41,093 nucleotides of DNA, from the NCBI GenBank assembly GCA_037178675.1, contig JAYMGJ010000495.1:1-41093 (forward strand), in the 5' to 3' direction. Position 1 is the first letter of the stretch. Every line of letters begins with the position of its first letter. Below, piece after piece: positions 20,690-31,158 of this stretch. The DNA comes from Scleroderma bovista. Its lineage: Eukaryota > Basidiomycota > Agaricomycetes > Boletales > Sclerodermataceae. A program made the position numbers and the translations under genes. The notes below the pieces were generated by a model that did no database searches, was not told the DNA's origin, and was given only the letters and a program-made list of their open reading frames with translations.

Positions 20690-21237
20690 TGGATTGTCTG
20701 GAATCAGACAGTTAAGATGGATAAGTCAGATAAGTCAGTCAAGACATTCCAGACCATCAGACCAGGGTGTCTGAAACCAGATGGCCAGACCACCAGACCA
20801 GTCAGACCAGTCAGACCAGCCAGACCAGCCAGCCAGTCAGACAGTCAGACAGTCCAGACCACTCCAGACCAGTCAGACCACCCAGACAGTAAGTCAGTCA
20901 GAGAGTAAGACAATCCAGACTGGTCAGACCGGTCAGACCACTCAGGCAGTAAGTCAGTCAGACAGTTAAGACCATCCAGACCTGTCAGACCTGTCAGACC
21001 ACCCAGATCATAAGTCAGTCAGCCAGTGAAGACCATCCAGACCATCCAGACCACCCAGACTGTAAGTCAGTCAGTCAGTCAAGACAATCCAGACCATCCA
21101 GACCACCCAGCCTAATCAGATCACCCAGACTGTCAGACCTGTCAGACAGTAAGTTGGTCAGACATTTAAGACAATCCAGACCAACAAGACCAGTCAGGCC
21201 ACCCAGACAAGTCACATCAGTAAGACTGGCCAGGCCA
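20690..21237 (+). repeat. Left satellite arm (CAGACCAGT-type tandem repeats)
   Basis: Degenerate 9-10 bp units (CAGACCAGT, CAGACCACC) are grouped into a higher-order repeat of roughly 60-80 bp marked by AGTAAGTCAGTCAGACAG and AAGACCATCCAGACC. All open frames here are repeat artefacts. Confidence 0.85.
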
Positions 21238-21359
21238 TTAGCTCTATCCATCTGTATTCTTTTATCACTTAATTTGTTTAATATTCATGTTAATAAATTT
21301 ATATTAATTCTGAAAAAAAATACGGTACAATAAATATATATTATATACGAATGGAGGGG

Positions 21360-22740
21360 GGCATCATAGATTCTGGTAGCGTAATAGTCGCATCATCGAC
21401 GCCGATGTGGGTGTGGGTGATGGCTGTGTCGACAATGCTGGGGCTGGGGGACACGGGTACGTGTTGTCGCAGTCGCCAGACGACGCTGGGGCTGGGAGAA
21501 TGTCGTTGTCATCTTCGGGCAAAGTGCTGGGGATGGTGGATGTGGAGGGTGTTGATGTCGTGGTTGTCGTTGCTGGTGGGGGTGGGGTCGTTGTCGTTGT
21601 CCAGGTGGTTGCCTGCAACGTTGACACAGGTCGTCGACGTTGAGTGTCGTCCGTCGTCCGTCAGAGACGACGCTGGGATGGGTGGTTATGATCCGTCGTC
21701 CGTTAGGGATGACGTAGGGGAGGGTGTCGTCGTCGTCTACGGTCGTCCGTTAGAGACGACATAGGGGTGGGCATCGTCGTTGTCCATGGTCGCCCGCTAG
21801 AGACGACGTAGGGGTGGGCATCGTCGTCGTCCATGGTCGTCCGTTAGAGACAATGCTGGGGCTGTCATGGTCGCATGTTAGTGGTAGGCACTGCATGCAA
21901 TGGTACGTACCTGATAGCAAGTTGTTTGTTGTCGTGGGTGGTGGTGGTGGTGGTCAACGCGTTGTTGTTGTTGTCATGGTTGAATGGGAGGCAGAGTGGT
22001 GACGCGGGACTTATGTAGAGAAAGTTTGCATTTGTTGTGACGTGATTTGTAATCACAACAACTCCATTCTTTTTTTCTAAGTCCCGCGCTCTGCACAAAG
22101 GTAAGTTCTTCGCATCCATCAACCGCTACTGACAACGACCACCTGCAGCACCTGCAGCGATGATGACGACCAGTGTCGTCGTCGACAATGACAATACCAC
22201 GGTGACCACCCCAGCCCCAGTGTTGTAGCTGTCAACGACACCATCACCGCCAGCAAATCGCCCAACCCCACCATCACCAACACCCACGTGGATGACGACG
22301 AGGACGACACGGCGAGGACGGCGAGGATGACCTGACAAGGACAAGGACGACGAGGACAATGCTACAAGGACGAGGACGGCAACGGCGAGTGTGAGACAAC
22401 GACACCCACCACCCACTCCACCACCAGCGTCGATGACGACGACGGCCACCACCAACGTGATGACGATGACATCCCCACCACCATTTGTGACGATGACGAC
22501 GACCCCACCCTCAACGTCGTCGACATGGCCACCAACACCGACGACCACGACAGCCTCCACTACTGCCACCGGCATTGTCAACCACCAACACGACGACAAC
22601 GGCCAATGACATGTCCACCACCCAGCTGCATCGACAACGCGAAACACTGATCACCACCACACTGGCCCACCAATGTGACAACGGCGACGACACCGACCCA
22701 CTACCACCCATCACCCCGCGTCGATGATCACATGATGGCG
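21360..22740. repeat. GTCGTC / GACGAC low-complexity palindromic region
   Basis: The left half (to about 22000) is G/T-rich, with GTCGTCGT, GTTGTTGTTG and GGTGGTGGTGG runs. The right half (about 22130-22740) is the mirrored C/A-rich form with GACGACGA and CACCACCA runs, so the whole is an imperfect inverted repeat. Its centre is a hairpin: GCGGGACTTA (22004-22013) pairs with TAAGTCCCGC (22078-22087), and within it TTGTTGTGA (22032-22040) pairs with TCACAACAA (22053-22061). Open frames here (Val/Ser/Thr-rich) are artefacts. Confidence 0.7.
21645..21860 (+). repeat. 47-bp tandem repeat
   Basis: Units start at 21741, 21788 and 21835 (GGTCGTCCGTTAGAGACGAC, then TAGGGGTGGGCATCGTCGT), exactly 47 bp apart. 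Two more degenerate and shorter units precede them from 21645. Confidence 0.75.
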
Positions 22741-22822
22741 GTGGCGGCAGCGGCGGCGCAATTTATTTAATATAGTATTTAGTCCATGTCATACCTTGAT
22801 ACAATAAAAATTGTTTGTTTTA

Positions 22823-23882
22823 CAGCACTTTGCAAAAGTATGTGGAAAACGCAAAACCAAATTTCGCCACTGCCAGGAAGGACCCCAGAAGTAGCCCTAG
22901 ACACATTCAGTAGTTAGCATTAGTAATTCGGGTACTAGTCGTTGTAGGCCTGCTGCTCCTGTCCACAACCACCCACGAGTCACGATGCAATGACGATAAT
23001 GACCTCACACCAATACCATTGTCAATGACCACGACACACATGCTCACGCGACGACAAAACAGGTGGGAGACATCAACAAGTACTACCACCAGGCTCACCC
23101 ATGTCTAGTCAACCATTACCACCACCATTGCGAAAATGACAACAACAGTGACACGCACGCACCCACATGCTGCTGCGTGATGTCATTACTACGACTGGCA
23201 CAGTATGCATGACGGCGCTGACACCGACAACTCGTGATGTGATTACCACCACTCTCTCACATTAACCACGGTCCACCAGACCATGCATGCTCGCACGCAC
23301 GGTGATAACGAGCACCACCAGCCACCACCCCCACCCTTGTGACGATGATGATATGTATGCTCACATGCACGACGATGACAGCGACAAGTGCCGTGACCAC
23401 GACCACTCCACCACCTTCCTCTCATATCTGAGACCACACTACAGCGCGCATGTATGCTGCTGGCAGTATCAGCATATGTGTATGTATAGATATACAATGC
23501 ATATTGTAGAAATGATAATAATGCATTGATTTAGTTGGAACTACACACAGTGGAGGATTATACTTGTCTGAGGACCTTTTTGAAGCATGGAGAGATATGT
23601 TGTAGTAGGAGGCAGTTGAGAAGTAGCTATTATAATACTGACTACTACTAGGGCTACTCATCGTCGTGTGGTGCATGTCACGGTCATTGACAATGGTATT
23701 GGTGAGGTCGTCATTGTCATTGTGTCACGGGTAGTTGTGGACAGGAGCAGCAACTTCCTACAACCACTAGTACTCGAATTACTAACACTAACTACTGAAT
23801 GTGTCTAGGGCTACTTCTGGGGTCCTTCCTGGAAGTGGCGAAATTTGGTTTTGCATTTTCCGCATACTTTTGCAAAGTGCTG
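22823..23882. mobile_element. MITE with TA duplication and ~200-bp inverted repeats
   Basis: 1060 bp starting CAGCACTTTGCAAAAGTATG and ending with its inverse, flanked by TA on both sides (22821-22822 and 23883-23884). The arms 22823-23030 and 23682-23882 are inverted copies with scattered substitutions and small indels. The centre is C/A-rich on one side and mirrored on the other, with no transposase. TA duplication and the CAG start suggest a Tc1/mariner-type non-autonomous element, nested in the larger foldback-like block. Confidence 0.8.
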
Positions 23883-24010
23883 TAATGGCTCTTTTTTTGG
23901 TATTGATGTGTTATTGCTACTATACTACTGACACTGGATTGACCCAGTGTGAGCATGTGGTCAAATTTGGTGTTGTCCACAGGCAGGGGTGAATGGATAT
24001 TAATCTGTTC

Positions 24011-24056
24011 CTATCCTCTGCATTTGTATAGCCCTAATTTCAAATGCAGAGGATAG
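24011..24056. repeat. Perfect 16-bp hairpin
   Basis: CTATCCTCTGCATTTG (24011-24026) pairs exactly with CAAATGCAGAGGATAG (24041-24056) across a 14-nt loop. It lies between two GATTAATCTG / TTAATCTGTTC words. It could be a remnant of a small inverted-repeat element. Confidence 0.75.
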
Positions 24057-24093
24057 AAGAGATTAATCTGTTCAGATTAATTGGCACTCTAGC

Positions 24094-24210
24094 TAAAGGT
24101 GTATGGGTCAGCCAAATATTAAATAAAATAAAATAAAATAATTCATAGTGGAGGAGGACCACTAGGTTAGGTTTCAAACTCTGCTAGGACCTAACACCCA
24201 TACACCTTTA
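24094..24210. repeat. Short MITE-like inverted repeat with TAAAA microsatellite
   Basis: TAAAGGTGTATGGGT (24094-24108) is exactly inverted at 24196-24210. The 87 bp between hold an AAATA pentanucleotide run (about 24119-24140) and an inner partial palindrome around GGAGGAGGACC. The outer TA could be the duplication. Confidence 0.6.
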
Positions 24211-24274
24211 ACCAGAACAAAGCCATCACCGATGGCAGGCACCTTGTTTATGTGCATGCCCATATATCTCTAAA

Positions 24275-24535
24275 CTAACCCCCTTGGCACAAGCCAATCT
24301 GAATGACTGTGCCATTCACCTTGTTAACTATAGAGAGCTGGTACACTTGTGAAGTGGCCTCCAAACTATGGCTTTTTCCACAGCAGAGTTTTGTTACTAC
24401 AGGCAATTGCATGGATGTTGAAAAAGCATCTACAATTTCCACATGCAGTGACCTTGTAAACAAGGTGATTTGACTGCCAGCATCACTGTTGACAACCATG
24501 GTGGCAACCTGTGCCCCTAGGCAATGATGACCCAT
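24275..24535 (-). other. Orphan open frame (86 codons), unknown
   Basis: The sequence starts MGHHCLGAQVATMVVNSDAG and ends VNGTVIQIGLCQGG. Its composition is protein-like, unlike the low-complexity frames around it. I recognise no domain. It could be an exon of a decayed transposon protein in the spacer between satellite arms. Confidence 0.3.
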
Positions 24536-24664
24536 GCCTAAATGACAATACAGACCCCTAACAATTATAGATTAGTTACATGAATATATTGTTACACTAT
24601 TGCTTGTTCTTGAGACATATGTAACAACAATGATTGACTATTAGGTTTTGTCTGTTAATCACAT

Positions 24665-26340
24665 TTTCTGAATGGTCTGAATGGTCTGAATGGTCTTGAC
24701 TGTCTGACTAACTTACTGGTTGGGGTATCTGGCTGCTATGACTCATATGGACAGTCTGACAGTCTGATGGTCTGCGTGGTCTAAACTTTCTGAGTGACTT
24801 ATTATCTGCAGGGCCTGATTGTGCTGGTTACTCTGAATGGTCTTATCTATCTGACAACCTTACTAGCTGGAGAGTCTGACTGCTCTGACCAGTCTGGAAT
24901 GATCTGAAGTGTCTGTGTCTGATCTGTCTGGCCAGTCTGGCAGTCTGACAGTCTGAGGGGGTCTGACCACTCTGACTGCTCTGACTGGTTTGGACTATCT
25001 GGCAGTCTGACACCCTAGGGGGTCTGATCATTCTGACTGGTTGGCTGGTCTGGAATGATCTGAAGTGTCTGACTGTTCTGACTATCTGGGGGTTCTGATC
25101 AGTTTGACTGGTCTGACATGTCTGGCAGGGTCTTAAATGTTTGACTGGTCTGATTGGTCTAACTGGCCTGACTACCTGGTGGGTCTGACCACTGACCACT
25201 CTGACTGGTCTGGAGAAGTCTGAAGTGTCTGACTGCTCTGAGTGTCAGTGGGGACTGACTGCTCTGATTGCTCTGACTGATCTGGAGCAGTCTGAAGTGT
25301 CTGACTGGTCTGACTGCCTAGGGGGTCTGACAACTCTGACACCTCTGACACCTCTGAAATGGCCTGAAGTATCTGACTGACCTGACTACCTGGTGGGTCT
25401 GACTGCTCTGACTGCTCTGAAGCAGTCTGAAGCATCTGACTGGTCTGATTGCTCTGACTGGTCTGGAGTGGCCTGAAGTGTCTGACTGGCCTGACTGCCT
25501 GAAGGGTCTGACCACTCTGACTGTTCTGACTGGTCTGGAGTGGCCTGAAATATCTGACTGGTTGGACTGTCTGGCAGATCTGACCAATCTGACCAATCTG
25601 ACTGGTCTGAAGTGGTCTGGGGTGTCTGATAGTCTGACACCCTGGGGGGTCTAACCAGTCTGACTGGTTTGACTGGTCTGGGGTTGTCTGAAGTGTCTGA
25701 CTAGCCTGACTGTCTGGGGCGGTCTGATCACTCTGACTGCTCTGACTGCTCTGGATTGGTCTGAACTATCTGACTGGCCTGGCTGTCTAGTGGGTCTGAC
25801 CACTCTGACCACTCTGACTGGCCTGACTGTCTGGGGAATCTGACTGGTCTGGAGTGGCCTGAAGTGTCTGACTGGCCTAACTGTCTGGGGGTCTGACCAC
25901 TCTGACCACTCTGACCACTCTGACTGGTCTGGAGTATCTGAATGGTCTGACTGTCTGGTGGGTCTGATCAGTCTGACATGTTTGGCAGGGTCTTAAATGT
26001 CTGACTGACTTACTGTCTGGGGGGTCTGACTGCTCTGACTGCTCTGGATGGTCTTAAGTGTTTGACTGACTTACTGTCTGAGGGGTCTGACTGACTGACT
26101 GACTGACTGTCTTGTGGGTCTGACTGCTCTGACTGCTCTGACTGCTCTGGGTGGTCTTAAGTGTCTGACTGACTTACTATCTGAGGGGTCTGATGGCTCT
26201 GGGTGGTCTGGGTGGTCTTACATGTCTGGCTGACTTACTGTTTGGGGGGTCTGATTGGTCTGACTGGTCTGGAGTGGTCTTAAATGTCTGATTCCAGAAC
26301 TCCCAGTCTGATGCCAGATGCTCCCAGACTGTTAAGTCAT
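24665..26340 (-). repeat. Right satellite arm (inverted CAGACCAGT-type tandem repeats)
   Basis: About 1.7 kb of degenerate units (CTCTGACTG, ACTGGTCTG). The clearest part is a run of exact 9-bp CTGCTCTGA units near 26122-26150. The higher-order unit is marked by GGTCTTAAGTGTCTGACTGACTTACTGTCTG. It is the reverse complement in type of the left arm. Ser/Gln/Thr-rich open frames across it are artefacts. Confidence 0.85.
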
Positions 26341-26406
26341 GTCAGACCATTTCAGACTGTTAAGGGACCTAAGTGCTGTCAGAGAAATTGTCACCTTGCT
26401 GATGTA

Positions 26407-26826
26407 CACTCGATTCACTATATAGGCCTTGTCCACACAAAAATAACAAGCTTTTTCCGCCCCCATCTGAGTCTTAGCGTGTGTCCTGCCGCGTTTCCTG
26501 TGTCCTGAGTTTTCTCCTGTGTCCTGCCGCTCTTTTCTTGTGTTCTGACGACTTCTGACGACCCCTCCCCTTGCGCTCCAGTGATATCCTGTGGTTCCCA
26601 CTACTTCCGCTCTTCCTTGCACGTGTTTACACGTTCTAGGCAACCCCCAGGCTCTCTAGTTGCGCATTCCCTGCGCATTTGGCTGCGCTTCTCACCCCCT
26701 CTACACTCTCTCGACTCCTAGACCCCTCGGGCGCACTCCTGCGCTCCAGACCTCTTAGCTCCCCTAGTCCAGCCAGACCAAGTCTCCTTGGGCGAACACC
26801 ATAATTCGCACCTTCAAGGGACTTAC
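26407..26826. other. Right shoulder of the 7-kb block; no supported gene
   Basis: On the minus strand it is A/G-rich with several CAGGACACA words (26460-26540). The Plavaka open frame runs into it for about 60 codons from 26826 to 26636, but this tail (VGGKSLEGANYGVRPRRL...) has no Plavaka similarity and is read-through. Confidence 0.4.
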
Positions 26827-26839
26827 CCCCTACAGCGGA

Positions 26840-28818
26840 CCATTGGATAGTAACACCAACCCTGGGGATACTTGGGACCACACTTTGCATCAGTTCAAGC
26901 TTGGGAATATACCAGTTATCAATTGGCTTGTTGGTGGTCCCACAACACAGGCCAGCATCAAGTATAAAATGCTTGTACGAGTGAAACTCCCAAAGGGCAG
27001 ATTTAATGCGCTTGATGTCCGTCTCTGTGATCCGGTGTGCTTGTACCCGATAGCGAAAATCCATTAGAGCGCGGACAGCGATGACAACTTCACGAGGGGC
27101 TGACCCAGCAATGATGCCAATGATCAAGCGTTGGATATCCCAGTGTGTTCGACCTGTTACCTGCTTGAGCGATGAGATCCCTTCTTTAAATTGGCGAAAT
27201 CCTGTAATGGGCTGCAGAACAGAAAACCTGAAGTCAATTTCCGCAGCACCCAACGCGTTGATGCACCACTGGGCATCGTGATCCCAGAACATTTTGTGGC
27301 CGTGGTGAAGCATCTCCGGTGTAAAAAACCTGCTAGGGCATGATAGGGCATGGTCACGGAAAAACGGCAGATGGACGCCATTCAAACGGAACTTCTGCGC
27401 TTCGCGAAAGTAGGCCTCTATATTGGTAGGGTTGACCTTGGAGGCTATTGCTGCAAGCTGAGCAAGGGTGGTTGAGGCAGTACGAGGTTCATGCTGAAAA
27501 GCATCTCCGAATTGTTTAAACATAGCCATTGTAACGGGTGATGTCTTTCCTCCGACGCCGGATAGCATGGCAGCTTCGGGCGTGTCGACGATGTAGCTCG
27601 TGATAGGAGTGAAACAATACCTATTGTAACCCTGTGGATCAGACAACATTACCCCTAGTTTAGCAGCGCATTTCAGAGGTTCTAAGATGAATGTCGAGAC
27701 ATTGATGGATTAGGCAGGTCCTCTAGTACGCCCTTCATCCGCTTGTTCTTGTGAACAAACTTCAGGACCGGAAGAAGAGCGGCAAGGAGGAAAGCATGGG
27801 AGGAAAGCTTGAGCCAGGTCGCCATCTTAATGTTTGCAAGGCTGATGAGCAATGGATGTGCGATGTGATCACCCATCAAGACTGAAATATTAGTTTTGTC
27901 CGATGAAAGTATTGTTCTGAGAAGAGTCGCGCCTGCAGGGATTTGTGACTGGTTGATATCAGAGTGGGAACCCTCAAAATGGCAGGAAACTGACCTGCAT
28001 AGACCATGCATCATCGCCTGACATCCATTCTGTATACACCGACAGAGACATGCTGCCATTTCATACAAGCAATATGGAGTCAACTCCATCAAAGTCTGAA
28101 ATTCGGGCAGTTGAAGAGATACTGTAGAAGTTCAAGGGAGTTGCGCCAGTAGAGGAAGACAGGCTGCTTTGTTCAGATGGGATGTGAGGATCTCCTGCGA
28201 CTTCCAGCGTGGCCCGCTGGGTAGTAACTCGGCTCACTTGTGGAGCTCATTTGCTGTATGGAAGGAGAGGGGCAATGCTTTAATCTGATACACCTGTGAG
28301 CAGGACATCATGGCCAGTCAACAAAAAAAACATACCAGGTCAAGAGATAAAAATGTGTTGATCGCACTCATACTCAAGCCTGAGCGAAGGAGCCATGACC
28401 CCATCTGCCAATCCCCCCTGGAAGCAAACGGATAATAAATGTTTGAAGACCTACAGTTGCTGAATTGATCTGCCTTGAACTTGTCAAGAAAGGTAGAACC
28501 ACCAACAAACGCCTGCATGGCACCTGGAAAATATTTGATTGGGCTGGATTCAGAATTATCTTCCTGAGTCCCGTCAAGCATTTCTTCATCGCTGTTGACC
28601 CATGGATTGTATTCACCTATGTCTCCAAATTGCTTGTTGATGGACGTGGTGTGTGGCGAGTGGTTGGGACCATCATGATCCCTGCCAAGGAGATCTTCGC
28701 GGATACGAACTAGATTGTCAAACCAGGTGGAACAGCCAGACTTTTGCTGGCTCATATGCCTTGAGATGGCATCATTGGTGGCAAAGCCGCCCTTCCCACA
28801 GCTTGGACAGCGGGGCAT
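26840..28818 (-). pseudogene. Plavaka transposase, N-terminal and central part
   Basis: I place the start at MPRCPSCGKGGFATNDAIS (28818), a C2H2-like zinc finger (CPSCG...HM); an in-frame extension reaches 29067. It continues IKYFPGAMQAFVGGSTFLDK, YYPFASRGDWQMGSWLLRSG and LSMSAINTFLSLDLV. After an intron come LPLSFHTANELHK, a TGA in place of an expected Arg, AELLPSGPRWKSQE, and PVFLYWRNSLELLQYLF. A further intron leads to the core ILSSDKTNISVLMGD, HPLLISLANI, DPQGYNRYCFTPITSYI, FRLNGVHLPFFRDH, FFTPEMLHHGHKMFWDHDAQ, EIDFRFSVLQPITGFRQFKE and NWYIPKLELMQSVVPSI, ending at QWSA. This is the diagnostic Plavaka order. The C-terminus is at 18398-19806, beyond the 7-kb insertion. Confidence 0.85.
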
Positions 28819-29104
28819 CAGAGTGTTGACAATGTCAGGTAATTGCCGGATTTGACACATCTGTTTTGAACAACCACCACCCGTCCGGCTGACAATATGC
28901 TTGTTCGTACCATACGACTCTGATCTCAGTTTCGGCAACTCACCTTTCCCAGACAAAGGAATCGCTGGACTCTTGTTTGACAGAGGGATGACCAGTTTTA
29001 GAAGTAGCAACCTGCACATTTCTTGAAGAGGTTTATATGGCATACTGCGAGAAGAAACCAGGGACACATGATGTAGGTAGTAAACAGCCTTGTTTACACA
29101 GAAT

Positions 29105-29360
29105 AATCTAACAAAGTAATGATCACCAGCATCCGAGTCTGCAGAAGATCAAGAAGCATCTTTGGTCCTTGACATCGTTCGTGCACAACAGGATGTTCAT
29201 CATGCAGAAAAGATGCTTGTGGAATGCATTGTTCAGGAGCACGAGAAGATCGCCGATCTGCATCGCTTCAAAGCCAAGAAAATGCAGGATTCCGTTAATA
29301 ACTCAGATCTCGACATTGGATGGATCCACGCAGTGTTCAACAATCACAGTCGAAACCAAG
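29105..29360 (+). pseudogene. Exon-like remnant, unknown coiled-coil protein
   Basis: The open frame has SAEDQEASLVLDIVRAQQDV, then AEKMLVECIVQEHEKIADLH and DIGWIHAVFNNHSRNQ, followed directly by GTGAGTG, a good splice donor. It is Glu/His/Lys-rich and helical in character. I do not recognise the family. The next exon is not identifiable; hAT terminal sequence follows. Confidence 0.35.
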
Positions 29361-30074
29361 TGAGTGTCCCGTTGCATGTGCCGACTTCCTCCTTTCCATG
29401 AAAAATGCCTGATGCAAACGGTAAGTTGTACGGTTTTATTTGCATTGTCAGTGTTCGGGAGCTGACGTTTGAGCAGGCATCCTTATGCAACATGATGCCA
29501 GTGGGAGGCGTTTGCTGACCGTTAAACTCAACTAAGTCATGAGGACCTTTGCCATGCTAATGTAGTGGTGTAGAATAGCCTTGTGACTACTTGAGTGCCA
29601 TGTTGTCAATTTTGTACAAGCTTGAAATATACATATAGTGGCTGTAGTACTAAATTTTTGCATAAATACTAGTAGTGAACTATGTTGTACTGGTACTCTG
29701 GTGTTCTGGTGAGTCCTGTGTGGTTCTGTCGCACTGTGATTTAGAATTGCTGGGGCTCTGGAAGGTTGTGATGCTCTGGAAGGTTGTGATGCTCTGGAAG
29801 GTTGTGATAGGGATAGACACGGGTGTGGGAAACCCATGCGGGTGGCTGTACCCTTACCCACATGGGTCTGGGTATGGGTTGTGGTTCCGAGACCCTTGCA
29901 TTTTTCATACCCTTACCCGTACCAAAGGCCAAGGGTACATGGGTACACAAACACCAAAGTATATTTGAAACTGTTGAAGGTGCTAACTTTTAATGACTAA
30001 AGGCTGACAATCAAAACTCTGGTGACAGTCACAGCATGAGCTAAAAACAAACAACCACATCCGTTCCTTTTACC
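29361..30074. other. Spacer and probable hAT 5' subterminal region
   Basis: 29755-29808 holds three exact copies of an 18-bp unit (GCTCTGGAAGGTTGTGAT). 29809-29945 is rich in GGGT/ACCC words in both orientations (ACACGGGTGTGGG, TACCCTTACCC, CATGGGTCTGGGTATGGGTT, CATACCCTTACCCGTACC). This pattern is typical of the terminal regions of fungal hAT elements, and the hAT start codon follows at 30075. I could not fix the exact terminus or its 8-bp duplication because the 3' end of the element is missing. Confidence 0.45.
29755..29808 (+). repeat. 18-bp tandem repeat, three exact copies
   Basis: GCTCTGGAAGGTTGTGAT at 29755, 29773 and 29791, without mismatch. Confidence 0.95.
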
Positions 30075-31158
30075 ATGTCTTCAACAACCAACAGGCAGGT
30101 ACCCAAGTTGACGGACAAGGCCAAGGCTGCTGCTGACAAGAGGCAGTTGGAGTTGGCAAAGAAAACAAAGCATAAGAATGCAGAGAATCCTGCAATGACG
30201 GTAAAAAAGGCCCAGACAGAAATGCAAAGCGATGGGAGTGAAATAGAAGACAGACTGTATACGGAGGATGAAGGACTATGTGACAGCAGGCCACCCTCAC
30301 GACAGTCAAGCCCTGTAATAGAGCCAGAAGAATCTCCAAAGAACCAGCTAGGTATGTCCAAGGATTGCAATCCCATATAAGTCTAATTTATTTCAAGAAC
30401 GACTCATGAAAGAATGGAACTCACCGATTTATGCCTTCTTTGATCCAGTTCCCGACATCATCCATATCGGTGGGCGCCGTGCACATCAGTTTAAATGCAT
30501 GGCCCATCACTGCAGTGTCACAATTTGCAGGTTCCTTGATACAAAAGATGCCCAATCGACAGGGAACTTGCGCAAGCACATGAAGACCTGTTGGGGGGAG
30601 GATGCGGAGAATGCTGCCAGAGAGGCTAAGGGCATTAACGAGCTCCAAAAACAGATCATCAATGGCAATCTATGGAGTGGGTCAATCACTTCATTGTTTG
30701 AGTGGAAGGGTAAGGGAAGTGTGACATACTCCCATCGCCAACATACATGCACAGAAACAAGGTACTGTCAGAATCTGACATGCAGAAACCTTGGCTGACA
30801 TGAACATGTGTTGAAGAGCAGAGATTGTTTGCTGGGTCGCTGAGAATCTGTGTCCATTTCAAATCATTGAAGACTGAGGATTTCAATGCTTGATGAAGAC
30901 CAGAAGACCAGTGTATTACTTACCGAGTGCAAGGACTGTTGCACGAGATGTCCAGGAGGTGTTCATTCAAACACAGCAGTGGTTGGCTAAGATGTTGAGC
31001 GTTAGTATTGTTGCCGGGTCTAATACAATGTGACTAATATAACACTTACTAAGAGCACCCTGGAAAAATCAACATCACGATGGATGCATGGACGTCACCC
31101 AACCATCGTGCATACGTTGCCTTTGGCATCCATTTTGAGCACAACGGCTCATTACTGA

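Larger units (their letters stand above)
20646..26406. mobile_element. Foldback-like structure with satellite arms
   Basis: A 21-bp exact inverted repeat (20646-20666, beginning TACATCAGCAAGG; inverse at 26386-26406) encloses two long arms of degenerate tandem repeats in opposite orientation. The left arm (about 20690-21237) is built from CAGACCAGT-type units, the right arm (about 24665-26340) from ACTGGTCTG-type units. Both arms share a larger repeat in which AAGACCATCCAGACC blocks alternate with AGTAAGTCAGTCAGACA. The right arm is about three times longer. Between the arms lie a GTCGTC/GACGAC palindromic region, a TA-flanked MITE and small hairpins. Long inverted arms of short tandem repeats are the hallmark of Foldback-type elements; assignment is inference. 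Confidence 0.55.
19812..26834. mobile_element. 7-kb compound insertion splitting the Plavaka gene
   Basis: The Plavaka protein reads up to QWSA at the right edge and resumes with DVTEHAH at the left edge, so this block is foreign to the gene. Its ends are TGTAGAGACG (left, plus strand) and TGTAGGGGGT (right, minus strand). AGGTGCG and GGAGCGCAGG recur at roughly similar depth from both ends, suggesting degenerate terminal inverted repeats. Flanks AGTGG (19807-19811) and AGCGG (26834-26838) could be a 5-bp duplication differing by one CpG-type transition. No transposase is recognisable inside. Because it contains several smaller inverted-repeat elements, it may be one large non-autonomous element or a pile-up. 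Confidence 0.5.

Noticed and set aside
20123..20774. Overlapping plus-strand frames of 140-192 codons
   Set aside because: Ser/Cys/Leu-rich translations of C/T-rich DNA; they run into satellite repeats and lack domains.
21351..22647. Val/Ser/Thr-rich open frames of up to 173 codons
   Set aside because: Trinucleotide (GTC/GAC) low-complexity sequence gives open frames on both strands without any domain.
24842..25640. Open frames rich in SQTSQ, DQSEQS and similar on the minus strand
   Set aside because: They are translations of the 9-10 bp satellite units; all three frames look alike.
20717..26340. Satellite arms as a CRISPR array or telomeric repeat
   Set aside because: Units are degenerate, contiguous and without unique spacers; the sequence is not TTAGGG and the context is fungal mobile DNA.
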